Shown here: in pieces, positions 1 through 10,610 of the stretch | How the letters are laid out: each line of letters opens with the position of its first letter | Numbering within the stretch: the stretch's first letter is position 1 | Source of the DNA: Acanthochlamys bracteata | Taxonomy: Eukaryota > Streptophyta > Magnoliopsida > Pandanales > Velloziaceae | Assembly: GCA_019914995.1 (NCBI GenBank) | Contig: CM034131.1 | Coordinates: 9,456,501-9,520,500, forward strand | Direction of reading: 5' to 3' | Length of the DNA: 64,000 nucleotides | Position numbers and translations under genes: made by a program | Notes under the pieces: model-generated | What the model was told of the DNA's origin: nothing | The model's input: only the letters and a program-made list of their open reading frames with translations | Databases searched by the model: none

Positions 1-780
1 ATATTGGTTTTACGGCCTATAGTTTTTTATTTAGCAGGAGTAGTTAGGCTTTTATAATATTACAGGGAAGTCTATTCTAAAATGAGAAACAATAAAGGAT
101 TTATTGTTGAAGGAACAATGCTATTTGGAATTTTGATGCAATTTATGGCTTCTAAAATTGTTATGGGTTTATAATAATATGAAAATGGCTACTGAATAAC
201 CAATCACACACAGTATAATGCTGTTATGGACCAGTTTTGTGCTCACAATCCAATCTAAACAAGTCTGTCCAAATTCCAGATCAGCAAACACAGCTACAAA
301 TTGATTAGCTGATCAATTATTGCATTAGCACTCAAAATTAATTATTGGAAAAACCATAACCCTGATTGAAGCTAAAAAAACTCATAGGGGGAATTGGGCT
401 AAGGAAGTTTAGTTTAAAACAAGGAAACAGCGTTATCAATATCCTTATTAGAAGAAAGATTTTGCAAAATCCAATTTAGTGCAGCAGCTGACCTGAACAG
501 AGCGCTTAATTAACTTTCTTTCATTGCTCGTCTGTGTCATCTGCTTTTCAGTTAAGGCGTTGCTTCGAAGTATTTATTTAAATAAATATTTTATAATAAA
601 TTGTAAGTTTTTGTTAAAATTTAGTAATATAAAAATTTATATCATAAAGTTTTATATATAAATTTTTTTTAGATTAAAAAAATTAAACTTCTCTCTCAAA
701 TAATAAATTTGAAAATTATCTTTTATTTTAAAAGATTATTTCTAATTAACTTCCGAAGCGTACCTGTCACACCACTTGTA
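1..780. other. Intergenic DNA upstream of the acidic membrane protein gene
   Basis: No convincing coding region was found on either strand. The stretch is AT-rich, especially 570-760, and its last part probably holds the promoter of the downstream plus-strand gene. Confidence 0.5.
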
Positions 781-1614
781 CAATCTAGCTCCTCTTCTTT
801 CTTGTTGTCATACTCCTATTTCAAAGTTTCAAACATTCATCGCTCAGTCGCCTGACGGGAGCACAGAGCTGAGAAAAAGGTGAAAATTTTAATTTCTTTG
901 TTCCGATTTAAGCTAAATTTGCAGTTAATGAGTTGAGTTTTTGTTAGATTTTGAGTATTTTGCCGAGTCGATTCTTGGGTCGCTTATATTTGCTCTAATT
1001 TTCAATGGAAAGCCTCACCTTTTTTGATGATTCAATTGACTTCTTGATATGGGAAGGAATATGCGCTCAATATTTGCTAGAAGATCTGTTGCTTTTTTAC
1101 TCTGATGGAGTAGAGCTCGTTGCTATTTGGGGCTAGGGTTTTAGAAGCTATGCTAGCTCGGTGGATTTGTTAACCATGATCAATCCAAAACAAAAGCTTA
1201 ATTAGTTCTTGTCTAGTTGTCCTCAAGTTATATTACAGTATGCTTTTGAGTATAAGAATGTGAAAAAAATTTAGCATTTTTGTTTGTTCTAGTAGAGGAA
1301 CTGTTGCGTGCTTTTACAAATTTCATTTGTGGTGTTACTTTGCTGAAGTAAAAATAAAACTTAAATTTAGTTGGTTTTGCTCAGTCTTGTAAGTAGTTTA
1401 TCATGTCGAATCATTTAAGCAGAAATTGGATAGTGATAATTGATCTTACTTAATGTTTTGAACTTCTTCTCTTGATTGATCATTTTATATGGTTCTGTTA
1501 TTCTGATGACGCAGATAATAGATTGTAGTGGACAACTGAAGGATAAACTAGCTTTGTGTGAAGCTTAAGCTATAAGTAGTTGAAAAGTACAGTTTTCGTT
1601 TTCTGCTAGGAACC

Positions 1615-2847
1615 ATGATGAGGCAGGCTTCTAGTCGGAACTATAGAAACAAGGGGTTTAAAGTGGGGCATGTTCTTCAGATTGGTCTTCTGGTTGTTGT
1701 CTGTCTCTGGCTGCTTTATCAACTGAAGCACTCCCATGATAAAAAATTAGCGATGGAAGAGAAGAACTCAAGGCTTTTGAGTGACATGGCTGATATGCGA
1801 GATAAGGTCTTTGATCTTGGTAGGAAGCATCTTCCTGAAAAAGCAGACACTGATGTGTTCTCTTCACATGAGACTAAAGATGATGAAACAGAAAAGGAAG
1901 AAGTAGAAGTAGAAGTAGAAGAAGAGGAGAAGGAGGACAGCAAGCATGAAGAAGCAGAGGACGAGGAGGAGGAGGAAGGTGGGGGGGTTGTAGATGATGA
2001 GATAGATGTGCAAGATCATGAAAGAGGTGATGAGGAGGAGCAAGGGGAGGAATTAGATGGTGAAGAGAAAGAGATGCGCTACAGAGAGTCTGATTTTTTC
2101 GAGGACCAAGAAGATCATGAGAAGGCTTCACAGGAGGCACGAGAAGAGAGTTATAAGCAGGATGATATCGCTGGTTCTGTGCATCGAGAGACTCAGACAA
2201 CAGAACTCTCAGGTGGTAATGAAGACGCAAGAGCTTCGAGTGAGGAGCGACTCGAGAACTTGGATGAGAAAGACATTTCTGCTGAAACTGTAGTTATTGG
2301 AACCAAAGATCTCCCAGCAGTTAACATGGATAATAAAAGCCCTATCAATGAAACTTTTGAAAATAGCCAACATTTGAATGAAACCTCCGTAAGCAGTAAC
2401 CCTTCACTAGAGACCGTTGCTGATGTTAGCGTTTTGAAGGTTAAAGCTGATGAAAGAAAGGACTTGGAAGTTGAATCCTCTGGTAAGGAGCTTGGGGCTA
2501 CTTCTAATGCCACTTCGGTTGAACCTGTTAATCATACAGAAAATAATACCAATTCAACAGAGGCAATTTCTGACGGCCTATTGGAAGTTCAGAACAATAC
2601 TAATGTGCTGGACGTGGTCACTACGGAGTCCCAGATTACTAATGGTACTGTCAAAAAGGACTCAGTTGAGAATCAGAACTCCTTTGCGAGCATGGAAGAA
2701 TTTTCTAAGAAAAGCAAGAAACTTTCAGAAGATATGGCAGGCAAAGATGCCATGACTACAGGATTAGAAGGAACAGAAGAGAAGAGTTTGAATGCTTCGG
2801 GCAAAGACGAGACTACTGTTACTATGGACCGTGAGACTGATGCTTGA
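1615..2847 (+). CDS. Acidic single-pass membrane protein, At4g37820/At2g22795-like
   Basis: The 410-residue protein has a short basic N-terminus (SRNYRNKGFKVGH) and one membrane segment at about residues 22-39. A short coiled stretch follows. The remainder is very rich in Glu, Asp, Ser and Thr, with an almost pure acidic run at about residues 90-150 and many NxS/T sites further on. This layout matches a poorly studied plant family of acidic transmembrane proteins whose function I do not know. The start follows AACC, a fair plant context. A non-coding first exon probably ends near 879 (donor GTGAAA), with an acceptor at 1514 or 1609, giving a 5' UTR intron. The frame stays open for 34 codons after the TGA at 2845-2847 and looks family-like, so the stop may be premature. 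Topology and function are inferred. Confidence 0.75.
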   Translation: MMRQASSRNYRNKGFKVGHVLQIGLLVVVCLWLLYQLKHSHDKKLAMEEKNSRLLSDMADMRDKVFDLGRKHLPEKADTDVFSSHETKDDETEKEEVEVEVEEEEKEDSKHEEAEDEEEEEGGGVVDDEIDVQDHERGDEEEQGEELDGEEKEMRYRESDFFEDQEDHEKASQEAREESYKQDDIAGSVHRETQTTELSGGNEDARASSEERLENLDEKDISAETVVIGTKDLPAVNMDNKSPINETFENSQHLNETSVSSNPSLETVADVSVLKVKADERKDLEVESSGKELGATSNATSVEPVNHTENNTNSTEAISDGLLEVQNNTNVLDVVTTESQITNGTVKKDSVENQNSFASMEEFSKKSKKLSEDMAGKDAMTTGLEGTEEKSLNASGKDETTVTMDRETDA

Positions 2848-2952
2848 CAACATTCAGTCACTGAAGAAGAAAAGGAAGCGCGCTTAGATCTATCAACCTT
2901 GCCAGATGCCAACACTGAATCTACTATCACTGACGAGAAAGCTATAGAATGA
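2848..2952 (+). other. In-frame tail after the stop codon of the acidic protein
   Basis: Directly after the TGA the same frame runs 34 codons to a second TGA at 2950-2952. It encodes an acidic, hydrophilic peptide that begins QHSVTEEEKEARLDLSTLP. Its composition continues that of the upstream protein and, from memory, resembles the usual C-terminus of the family. It could be a coding tail cut off by a recent stop, or be reached by read-through. Confidence 0.5.
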
Positions 2953-3468
2953 AGCGCAAGCTAAGCACACCCTCACTCTACTAACTTAAATATAAAGGTA
3001 GTAATGGTTTCCATCTCAACCTACTTTCTAACTTAAGAGATGCTTTGAAATGGTTTTACTGTATGCTTGTATGAATATTAGCAAAGTGCAAATCTCTTCA
3101 TCTGTAGGCAATATCAAGCATGCCATGTGAAATGTATTTCTTGTTGGAAAATGATAAAGGAAAGCCGTAGTTTTACTTCAAACTGTTAGGTAAAAATGCT
3201 TTAGAAAGTGTTGTGGCATGTTAGAACTTGGAGAGGGTTGCCAGTTCTACTTTTTTCTAATAACTGAAGTTGCAGAGTGTATTTTTTGGCACTGTACTGG
3301 ATTGTAATTAACATCCTAGGGAAAATCATTTCAAAATGTGTGGTTTTGACAGGGTAACTAATTGCAGAAACTCTTGTTTTATGATTATACTTATTTGCGT
3401 TTCATGGATGTAACATGATGACTGCACTTTCTTCAATAGTATTAAAAGGGTACATAATCTCTGTATTA

Positions 3469-5492
3469 TTATCGTCCACCGGAGATAGTAGTAACGGCAG
3501 CAACTTCCGACGATGAGAATGAGATCGCATAATCATCAACCCCATTATTCTGCTGCATAGCAAGAATACCGACGCTGGAGAACGCGGGTGATAGCTCGGG
3601 TGGTGGAATTTTCCCTTCAAGATACTGCATAACTTGCCCCATACTTGGCCTCGCCGACGGCAAAGGGTGTGAACAAGTCAATCGATCTTCAACACCAGCT
3701 CAAGTTCTTTCTCAACGTAGTCATCACCCAAACTGGAATCTCTCACCCGCAGCAATGCTCCCTTGCGCCAGTTCTCCAACACCCAATCCACCAACACAAT
3801 TTCGTCTCCCTGCGAGCGCGGATCAATGGGACGGCGACCACAGGCCACTTCAAGTGCAAATGCACCAAATGCGTAAACATCCGTTAGCGGTGTAGCTTTC
3901 CCAGTTCGTGCTAATTCCGGCGCGATATAACCCATTGTCCCGACGACGTGAGTTGTTTGCGGATCGCTACCATGGTCGTAGAGCCGAGAGAGACCAAAAT
4001 CTCCAAGTCTTCTGTTCATCTCTCCGTCGAGCAATACGTTGCTTGCTTTAACATCTCTATGTATCACGACCTGCTCCCAGTTCTCGTGGAGGTAAAGCAA
4101 ACCTGCGGCGACGCCTTTGATCACACGGAACCTCTGCGCCATCGTCGTTCGGTCGTAGAGAAACTTGTCGAGGCTTCCGTTGGGCATGTAGTCATAGACA
4201 AGTAGGAGTTCTCCCTTACGACGGCAGTAACCGAGTAGCTGGACTAAATTTCGGTGCCTTAGCCGACCAATACTGACGATCTCTGCTACGAATTCTTTCA
4301 TCCCTTGTCTTGATTCGTGCGAAACCTTCTTCACGGCAACATCAAGCTTTGAACAAGGCAGCACTCCTTTGTAAACACGTCCAAAACCACCAACACCGAG
4401 CAGCTCTATCTCCTTGAACCCTTTGGTTGCTTTGAAGAGATCCTTGTATTTGAATCGATGGGGACCGTACTCAAGTTCCCAGTCTTCGAGCAACTCGGCA
4501 AACTTCTTCCTCCGCCAGACGAAGAAAGTGATTGCACCGGCGACGAGAAGCGTCAACAACGCTGCAGATATCGGCAACGACGTCCACAGAAGCTTCTCAC
4601 GAGCACTCATTGATCCATTTGGTCTCTTCGGGAGCTTAGGAAGTTTTGAGATATCTAAGGCTTGGGCGACACCGTTCATCTTGAAGCTCCAGCCGAGAAA
4701 GTTGTGACTTGTTGGAACTGTACCCGTGGCAGAAGAAATCCCAACAAACATTTCGTCTAGTATTATGGTTGAAAGATTAAGCTTTAGAGATAGCAACGGC
4801 AGTTGCGGCTTCGGCGAGTTCACCGGGCCTAAGGTGGCTTGAAGCTTCATGGTTTCTCCATCGTAATCGATCCACACCTGCATAGGTTCGCCACTCTTAA
4901 TTGTCAAATTCTGAAAACCACCGGAGGTGTTGGTGTAGTATCCGCCATGGTGAGAGATTATGGAATGCAAGCTGTTGATATCGATCCCGACGTGGTCGTC
5001 GTCGATATCTTGAAACTCAGGGCTCTGCATGGTGTCGAGTTCGACGGCGATGATGTGATTCGAAGCATTGCCGTTGGTTTTGTCGTTGAACATACCAAGG
5101 AATTGGGTAGGCAGAGCAGCAGAGAGGTTTTTGGAAGGAGACAGAAGGAAGGCAAAGCCATGGCCGCATAGATTTTGTACTTCGGAGACAATGCCGAAGA
5201 TAAAGGTTGTAGAGAAAGAGTTGGTTCTTGAAACTTGTCCAGCACTGTTCTTGAAGCGTACGGGTAAAGGAAAGAAAGCGTGGCCTTTCACATGCTCTCC
5301 GGTACCGTTGGTAACCTGAAGGAGTCCGTCGCTAGTAACCGTAGCTGTTCCGTCGAGGGTGAGATTGGCGGTGGAGAATCCATTGAAGATGAAATCATCA
5401 GCAGCAGTAGCACTAGATTCTGCATCTGCAATGCAGCATATAATTAGTTGAAGAAGAAGAAGAAGAAGCACCGATAACTTAGTAATAGCCAT
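3469..5492 (-). pseudogene. L-type lectin receptor kinase, frameshifted copy
   Basis: The frame from 5492 down to 3678 gives 604 residues. In order these are a signal peptide (MAITKLSVLLLLLLQL), a legume-lectin domain starting at DDFIFNGFS, a membrane segment (about PISAALLTLLVAGAITFFVW), and a kinase domain with LGVGGFGRVYKG, VAVKKV, VIHRDVKASN and DFGLSR. Near 3680 the frame is lost. Compared with the intact neighbour, one base is missing after ELVLK, so subdomain XI (CSHP...RPS) and the tail continue in another frame down to 3469. The copy also lacks about four codons before AQRF, where the neighbour reads KPALGW. If translated, the product would lack the end of the kinase fold but keep the lectin domain, the membrane segment and all catalytic motifs. 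Family members bind extracellular ligands at the plasma membrane and act in immunity. A sequencing error remains possible. Confidence 0.75.
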
Positions 5493-6170
5493 GGATGAAA
5501 GTAAGAGTTGTTATCTTGATAAAAGTTCTGTGATCTCCATAATTATCCTCGGCATGTTATAGAGAATTTCTCATGGATTTAATTCTTTTTTTGTTCCAAA
5601 GTCAAATCAAAACCAACGAATGTTATAAATTACATTGACTTGTTGGACTAAATATAGACCGCCATTAAATTTCACGAGTCATATTTGGTTCAAAGTAATT
5701 AATTGGAGGAGAAAAATATCATATTCACTCACTCCAAAGACGCCTGCATGTTACAGCCCAAGTCCAAAGCATAGCACAACGGAAAAAGGCCAATAAGCCT
5801 ATAGGGAAATTAACATATTCAAACAGCCTTAAAATCCAATTTCCTTCCGCCGTCACTGAGATCGTTACTAATTTCGTTCTAGATCTCCGACCATAGTAGA
5901 ACAACACGCCAACTGCTCGATGAATTGGCTGAGAGAGAAATACCCCAAAAAAAAAATGAAGTCTTTGGATTGGTGGCTTGATGCTTGTGACCTCTCGTTC
6001 TTGTTTCAGTTTGGTTTGGGTTCTTCGATCTATGGGCTCTCCACCTCGCTGTCTTCTCCAAAACCAACAGTAAGTCTCTGTCTCTCAATCTATTTTGTGC
6101 ATCGTCATGTTGTTTCTACTTCAGTTCAAAACAACGCAGCAGTGCTACGACTCTCCATGCACTATTCTGA
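5493..6170. other. Intergenic DNA upstream of the frameshifted lectin kinase
   Basis: It holds the presumed promoter of the minus-strand kinase (5493-5720). A plus-strand open frame at 5920-6303 shows no recognisable domain and runs into a tandem repeat, so I do not call it a gene. Confidence 0.4.
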
Positions 6171-6625
6171 GCTTTTGCTTGATCAGTATAGTCAGTTAGA
6201 TGTGCGTTCATGTTCACCGAGTCACGAAAATTGGCAAAATTTGCCAAATTTTACCTTTGATCAAACATTAAGGATAGATTTTGAAAAGTATGTTGAAATT
6301 TGAGGTCTCCATCTATTGTACATTTGTACGTTGGGCTTATCATCTGCAAGTATTCTGTAAATATTTCTTTTTCTTTCATATCTGTCAGATTATTATATCG
6401 GAATCCCATACATTATTTGATATTTTACTTGATTAGTATAGTAAGTTACATGTGCATTCATGTTTACCGAGTCAAGAAAATTGGTAAAAGTTGCACCTTT
6501 GATCAAACATTTTTTTTAGAAGTATGTTGAAATTTAGGTTATCTCCATAAGGTAACATTGTATTTTGATCTTATCATCTATAAAAATACTGTAAATATCA
6601 GACTCCCATAGATATGAAGATTGGT
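6171..6625. repeat. Two-copy direct tandem repeat
   Basis: The stretch beginning GCTTTTGCTTGATCAGTATA at 6171 is repeated with substitutions and small gaps from 6421. Both copies share the order GATCAGTATAGT, ATGTGC(G/A)TTCATG, ACCGAGTCA, GAAAATTGG, TTTGATCAAACATT, AAGTATGTTGAAATTT and CTGTAAATAT. The second copy is shorter at its end. Neither copy has recognisable coding content. Confidence 0.8.
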
Positions 6626-6730
6626 TGAAGAGCTCCCAGAAAAGAAGAAATATGGATTAATTAACTTCCTTATTTCTGTTTCTCCTTGCAAAGTTCAAGC
6701 TACTTTATTGCGTAATCCCAATACAATTTA

Positions 6731-6801
6731 AGGTCTCTCACCGGCAACTGGAGAGAGTTGCAGCAGCAACTTCCTACGACATGAAGAGATTGCATGATCT
6801 T
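6731..6801 (-). pseudogene. 3'-end relic of a lectin receptor kinase
   Basis: On the minus strand this piece resembles the last codons and the first 3' bases of the two lectin kinases in the window (compare 8533-8605). It shares the order GATCATGCAATCTC, GAAGTTGCTGC and a GGTGAGAGA end. It lies just beyond the COX6a stop codon, inside that gene's probable 3' UTR. It is too short to encode anything on its own. Confidence 0.6.
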
Positions 6802-6818
6802 AACTAGATTATGCAGTT

Positions 6819-7346
6819 CTACCCTGTTGCTTCTCTTCTTGCAGATTCTTTCTTCTTCTTTATCGTCTCGAAAAGACTATCAGGACCCCATGGGAAGTCT
6901 TTGTTGCGAATGTGCAGGTAGGGATATGGCTGCATCAAAACCAATTGGCTTTAGTTAGTTCTTCGTTCAAATTCCGGTGAAAATCATAGATAACACTGCA
7001 AAAGGAACATACAGGTGGTTGTGGGTTTTCATGTTGACCCTTTGAGAGGTTAAAGGCTGCAAGGACGGTGCAGGCAACAACCCCGGCACACGTTATCTTC
7101 TCCCATTTCTTCATCTCATCTGCCAAAAATAAAACTAAGTAACGAAGCATAGACACTATTTGATCAACTAGCTAGCTTTGCTGCGAGTGATGCAGTACTT
7201 AGAAGTAGCATCTACTTACAAACTTCTTCTTCATCGCCGACTTTTTGGCATGAGAGACTTCTACTTGGTGTGCTGCCATGATAGCGGCGGAAAGCTGCAA
7301 CGGGTCTCAGTCTCAGAAGAGACCTTACGATCATTGCTGGAGCCAT
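6819..7346 (-). CDS. COX6A: Cytochrome c oxidase subunit 6a, mitochondrial
   Basis: Three exons, 7220-7346, 7013-7119 and 6819-6929, join in phase to give 114 residues. Donors are GTAAGT and GTATGT, and both acceptors end in CAG. The N-terminus (MAPAMIVRSLLRLRPVAAFRRYHG) is Arg-rich without acids, as expected of a mitochondrial presequence. The core VYEMKKWEKITCAG, a short membrane segment, NLSKGQH, and the C-terminal motif HIRNKDFPWGPDSLFE are the signature of plant COX6a. The protein is a small nuclear-encoded subunit of respiratory complex IV in the inner mitochondrial membrane. The C-terminal tail (ETIKKKKESARREATG) is more basic and somewhat longer than I expect. The gene lies between lectin kinase relics on the same strand, and its 3' UTR seems to overlap one of them. 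Confidence 0.93.
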
Positions 7347-7654
7347 AATTTTAGCAATTTCTGCTGTGGAATGTAGGAGGTCTGAGTTTTTGCAGTAGCA
7401 TGGTGTACGGTGTACCTTGACATATAATATAGTAGTGGACTAGTGGGTTTCACTTTTCTGATTAGATAAAAGTCGGAGACTGGAGGGTTCTGGCAGGTTT
7501 CACAATGTACGTTGAACTTCCTGAACCATCTCATTAACTGTTTCAATTGGCTTAATCATTCAAAGTTAGACATTAGATGCACCAGAGTCTTACACACATA
7601 CATGGTGTACAAAATGGTGGAGAAAAAGTTAATCCATGATCACCGTACAGATGA

Positions 7655-8225
7655 AGTTTCTCATCGGCGGACGGAGAGACCAGGGGCTGTGATAACCGAC
7701 GGACAAGTACGAGATAGCATAATCATCAAACCCATCATTCTGCAGCAAAGCAAGAACGCTAACGCCGGCGATAGATCAGATACCGGAATACTCCCTTCTA
7801 AGTACTGCATCACTCGCGACAACCCCGGCAGTGGATGTTAGCAAATCAATCCGATCATCAATACCAGCTCCAGTTCTCTGTTAACGAATCATCAGCCAGC
7901 CTTCACTCTCTTGCCTGCTACGATGTTCCGACTCGCCAATTTTCCAACGCCCAATCGTCCAACACAATTGCCTCCACGTTCGCCTTCGGTTCAATCGTCG
8001 GCGACCACACGCAACTTCAAGTGAGAATGCTCCGAACACGAAAGTAACCGTTAACGGTGTTGCTTTACCTCTTTTTCATTAAATTCGGGTGCCAAATATT
8101 ACATTATGCCGACTACGTGAGTCGGCTGAGGGTCGCTGTGGCCATAGAACCAAGTGAGACCAAAGTTCCGAGTCTTCTGTTCATCGCTCCGTCATGAAGG
8201 ACGTTGCCTGCTTTGCTGCTGCTCA
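7655..8225 (-). pseudogene. Decayed kinase-domain fragment of a lectin receptor kinase
   Basis: On the minus strand this region aligns along its length with the last ~570 bases of the intact lectin kinase (8533-9130). Recognisable blocks include the GATGAAACTTC/GAGACTTC end, the CAAACCCATCATTCTGCAGCAAAGC block, the stretch matching PELSPAF, the VACGRRP/DWVL region, and the block matching DFGLSRL and VLLD. Many substitutions and length changes destroy every frame. No lectin domain remains upstream. It is an old partial tandem copy. Confidence 0.8.
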
Positions 8226-8545
8226 ATCGCGACGAGCCTCCTCCTCTGCTCCGCGGCTGCTTCCGATCACGGGTGACAGATCTGATTTTCTCCTTCATCT
8301 TCACCTTCTTCCTGAAAATTAAATTTCGTAACAGCAATTTTAATCTTCTATGCATCACTTACATAACCCAAAAATTTATAAAATTTTTTATACATATGGG
8401 TAAAATGGAAGTGGTTTGTCTCTCCCAATATATAATAATGCAGGTAAGGAGCTTTTGATTTTGAATGATTTTGGTATAAAGTTCTTATACATAGTAGACT
8501 TCCGACGGTAATTCAAAGCATGATCTGCCGTCCAATTGAAGTCTC

Positions 8546-10585
8546 TCATCTGCCACTGGCAAGAGAAGTTGTGGCAATTTCAGACGATGGGAATGACATT
8601 GCATAATCTTCAAACCCATCGGTCTGCAGCAAAGCCTGAATACTGAAGCTGGAGAATGCTGGTGATAGCTCCGGTACCGGAATATTCCCTTCTAGGTACT
8701 GCAAAACTTGTCGCGTACTTGGCCTTTCTGACGCAAACGGATGCGAACAAATTAACCCCACCTTCAACACCAACTCCAGCTCTCCCTCGACGTAATCATC
8801 ACCCAACCTGGAATCTCTCACCTGCAGCAATGTTCCCTTGCGCAAGTTCTTCAACACCCAGTCTGCTAGAACCCTTTCCTCTCCGTGCACGCTCGGATCA
8901 ATCGGCCGGCGACCGCAGGCCACTTCAAGTGTGAATGCGCCAAACGCGTAAACGTCCGTTAACGGAGTTGCTTTTCCTGTTCCTGCAAGTTCCGGTGCCA
9001 AATATCCCATTGTTCCCACTATGTGAGTCGTTTGCGGGTCGCTGCCACGGTCGTAGAGCCGAGAGAGGCCGAAATCTCCGAGCCTCCCGTTCATCTCTGC
9101 GTCGAGTAACACGTTGCTTGCTTTAACGTCTCTATGTATCACGACCTGCTCCCAGTACTCGTGCAGGTAAAGCAAACCTGAGGCGACGCCCTTGATAATG
9201 CCAAACCTCTGTGCCCAACCAAGCGCTGGCTTCGTTAGATCGTATAGAAACTTGTCGAGGCTTCCGTTAGGCATGTAGTCGTAGACGAGCAGGAGTTCTT
9301 CCTTGCGACGACAGTAGCCGAGTAACTGAACTAAATTCCGGTGACGTAGACGACCGATGCTAACGATCTCCGCTATGAATTCTCTCATCCCTTGTCTTGA
9401 TTCATGCGAAACCTTCTTCACAGCAACATCAAGCTTTGAATCAGGCAGTACTCCTTTGTAAACACGACCGAAGCCACCTGTACCGAGCAGTTCTTTCTCC
9501 TTGAAGCCTTTGGTTGCTTCGAATAGATCTCTGTATTTGAACCTCTGTGGACCGTACTCGAGTTCCCAATCTTCGAGCAATTCGGCAAACTTCTTCCTCT
9601 GCCGGACTATCAAGGTTATCATTGCACCTGCAAGGAGAACCAGCAAGGCTGCTGCCATTATAGGCAACAATGTCGTCGAAAGCTTCAACCGTGAACTACC
9701 CATATTCCCTATCTTCGGGAGGTTAGGAAGGTTCCAGAATTCTAAGGCTTGAAAAACACCGTTCATCTTGAAACTCCATCCGAGAACGTAGTGACATGAT
9801 GTAGTAAGACCGGTGGATGAAGAAAAACCAATGAACATTTCATCCAGTATTATGGTTGAAAGATTAACCTTTAGGGATAACAGCGGAAATTCCGGCTTCG
9901 GCGAGTTCATGGGACCTAAGGTGACTTTTAGCGCCAGGGATTTGCCATTGTAGTCGATCCATACCTGCATAGGTTCGCCGCTGGTAAGTGACAAATTCTG
10001 AAATCCAACGGGGGTGTTGGTGTAGTATCCAGCATGGTGAGACGCATTGGAAAGCAAGCTGTTTATGTCGACCCCGACATGGTTCTCATCGATGTCTTCG
10101 AACTCAGAGCTCTGAACGGTATCAAGTTCAATGGCGATGACATGGTTTGAAGCGTTGCCATTGCTGTTCATGTTGAACAGACCAAGGTATTCGGCAGGAA
10201 GTGCAGCAGAGAAGTTTCTGGAAGGAGAAAGAAGGAAGGCGATGCCATGGCCGCTGAGATCTTGTTGCTCGGGGACAATAGCGAAGACGAAGGTTGTGGA
10301 GAAAGAGTTGATTCTTGAAGCTGTTGTAGTGCTTTTGAAGCGGAGAGGGTAGGGATAGAAAGCGTGGGCTTTCGCTCGGTTTGTTGCATCCGTGAGCTGA
10401 AGGAGTCCATCGGGAGTAATCGAAGCGGTTCCGTCGAGGGTGAGATTGGCGTCGGAGAATCCACTGAAGATGAAATCATCAGCAGCAGCAGCAGCACCGG
10501 ATTCTGCAACTCCGTGGCAACTTATAAGTAGTTGAAGAAGAAGAAGACGCACCAAGGAAACAGTTTTGAAAAACTCAACAGCCAT
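8546..10585 (-). CDS. L-type lectin-domain receptor kinase
   Basis: This intact single-exon gene encodes 679 residues. I chose the ATG at 10585 (context AAACCCATGGCTG) over one eight codons upstream because it starts a clean signal peptide (MAVEFFKTVSLVRLLLLQLL). A legume-lectin domain covers about residues 35-275 (DDFIFSGFS, SFSTTFVFAIV, GHGIAFLLSPS, VIAIELDT, NHVGVDINS). A membrane segment lies at about 307-327 and a kinase domain at about 360-630. The latter has LGTGGFGRVYKG, Lys390 in VAVKKV, HRD at 484-486, DFG at 504-506, the GTMGYLAPE activation-loop end, and the RPS motif missing from the neighbour's frame. It should be an active RD kinase at the plasma membrane that senses extracellular ligands, often in defence. 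It is the only complete member of the local tandem cluster. Confidence 0.95.
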   Translation of the reverse strand: MAVEFFKTVSLVRLLLLQLLISCHGVAESGAAAAADDFIFSGFSDANLTLDGTASITPDGLLQLTDATNRAKAHAFYPYPLRFKSTTTASRINSFSTTFVFAIVPEQQDLSGHGIAFLLSPSRNFSAALPAEYLGLFNMNSNGNASNHVIAIELDTVQSSEFEDIDENHVGVDINSLLSNASHHAGYYTNTPVGFQNLSLTSGEPMQVWIDYNGKSLALKVTLGPMNSPKPEFPLLSLKVNLSTIILDEMFIGFSSSTGLTTSCHYVLGWSFKMNGVFQALEFWNLPNLPKIGNMGSSRLKLSTTLLPIMAAALLVLLAGAMITLIVRQRKKFAELLEDWELEYGPQRFKYRDLFEATKGFKEKELLGTGGFGRVYKGVLPDSKLDVAVKKVSHESRQGMREFIAEIVSIGRLRHRNLVQLLGYCRRKEELLLVYDYMPNGSLDKFLYDLTKPALGWAQRFGIIKGVASGLLYLHEYWEQVVIHRDVKASNVLLDAEMNGRLGDFGLSRLYDRGSDPQTTHIVGTMGYLAPELAGTGKATPLTDVYAFGAFTLEVACGRRPIDPSVHGEERVLADWVLKNLRKGTLLQVRDSRLGDDYVEGELELVLKVGLICSHPFASERPSTRQVLQYLEGNIPVPELSPAFSSFSIQALLQTDGFEDYAMSFPSSEIATTSLASGR

Positions 10586-10610
10586 GGGTTTCACGAGGAG
10601 ATTAAACACC

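Noticed and set aside
1874-2230. Pro/Leu/His-rich minus-strand frame opposite the acidic protein
   Set aside because: It is the shadow of GAG/GAA-rich codons on the plus strand and has no independent support.
5920-6303. Plus-strand frame of 127 residues
   Set aside because: No domain or signal, and its second half lies inside the tandem repeat. A GTAAGT near 6071 could be a chance donor.
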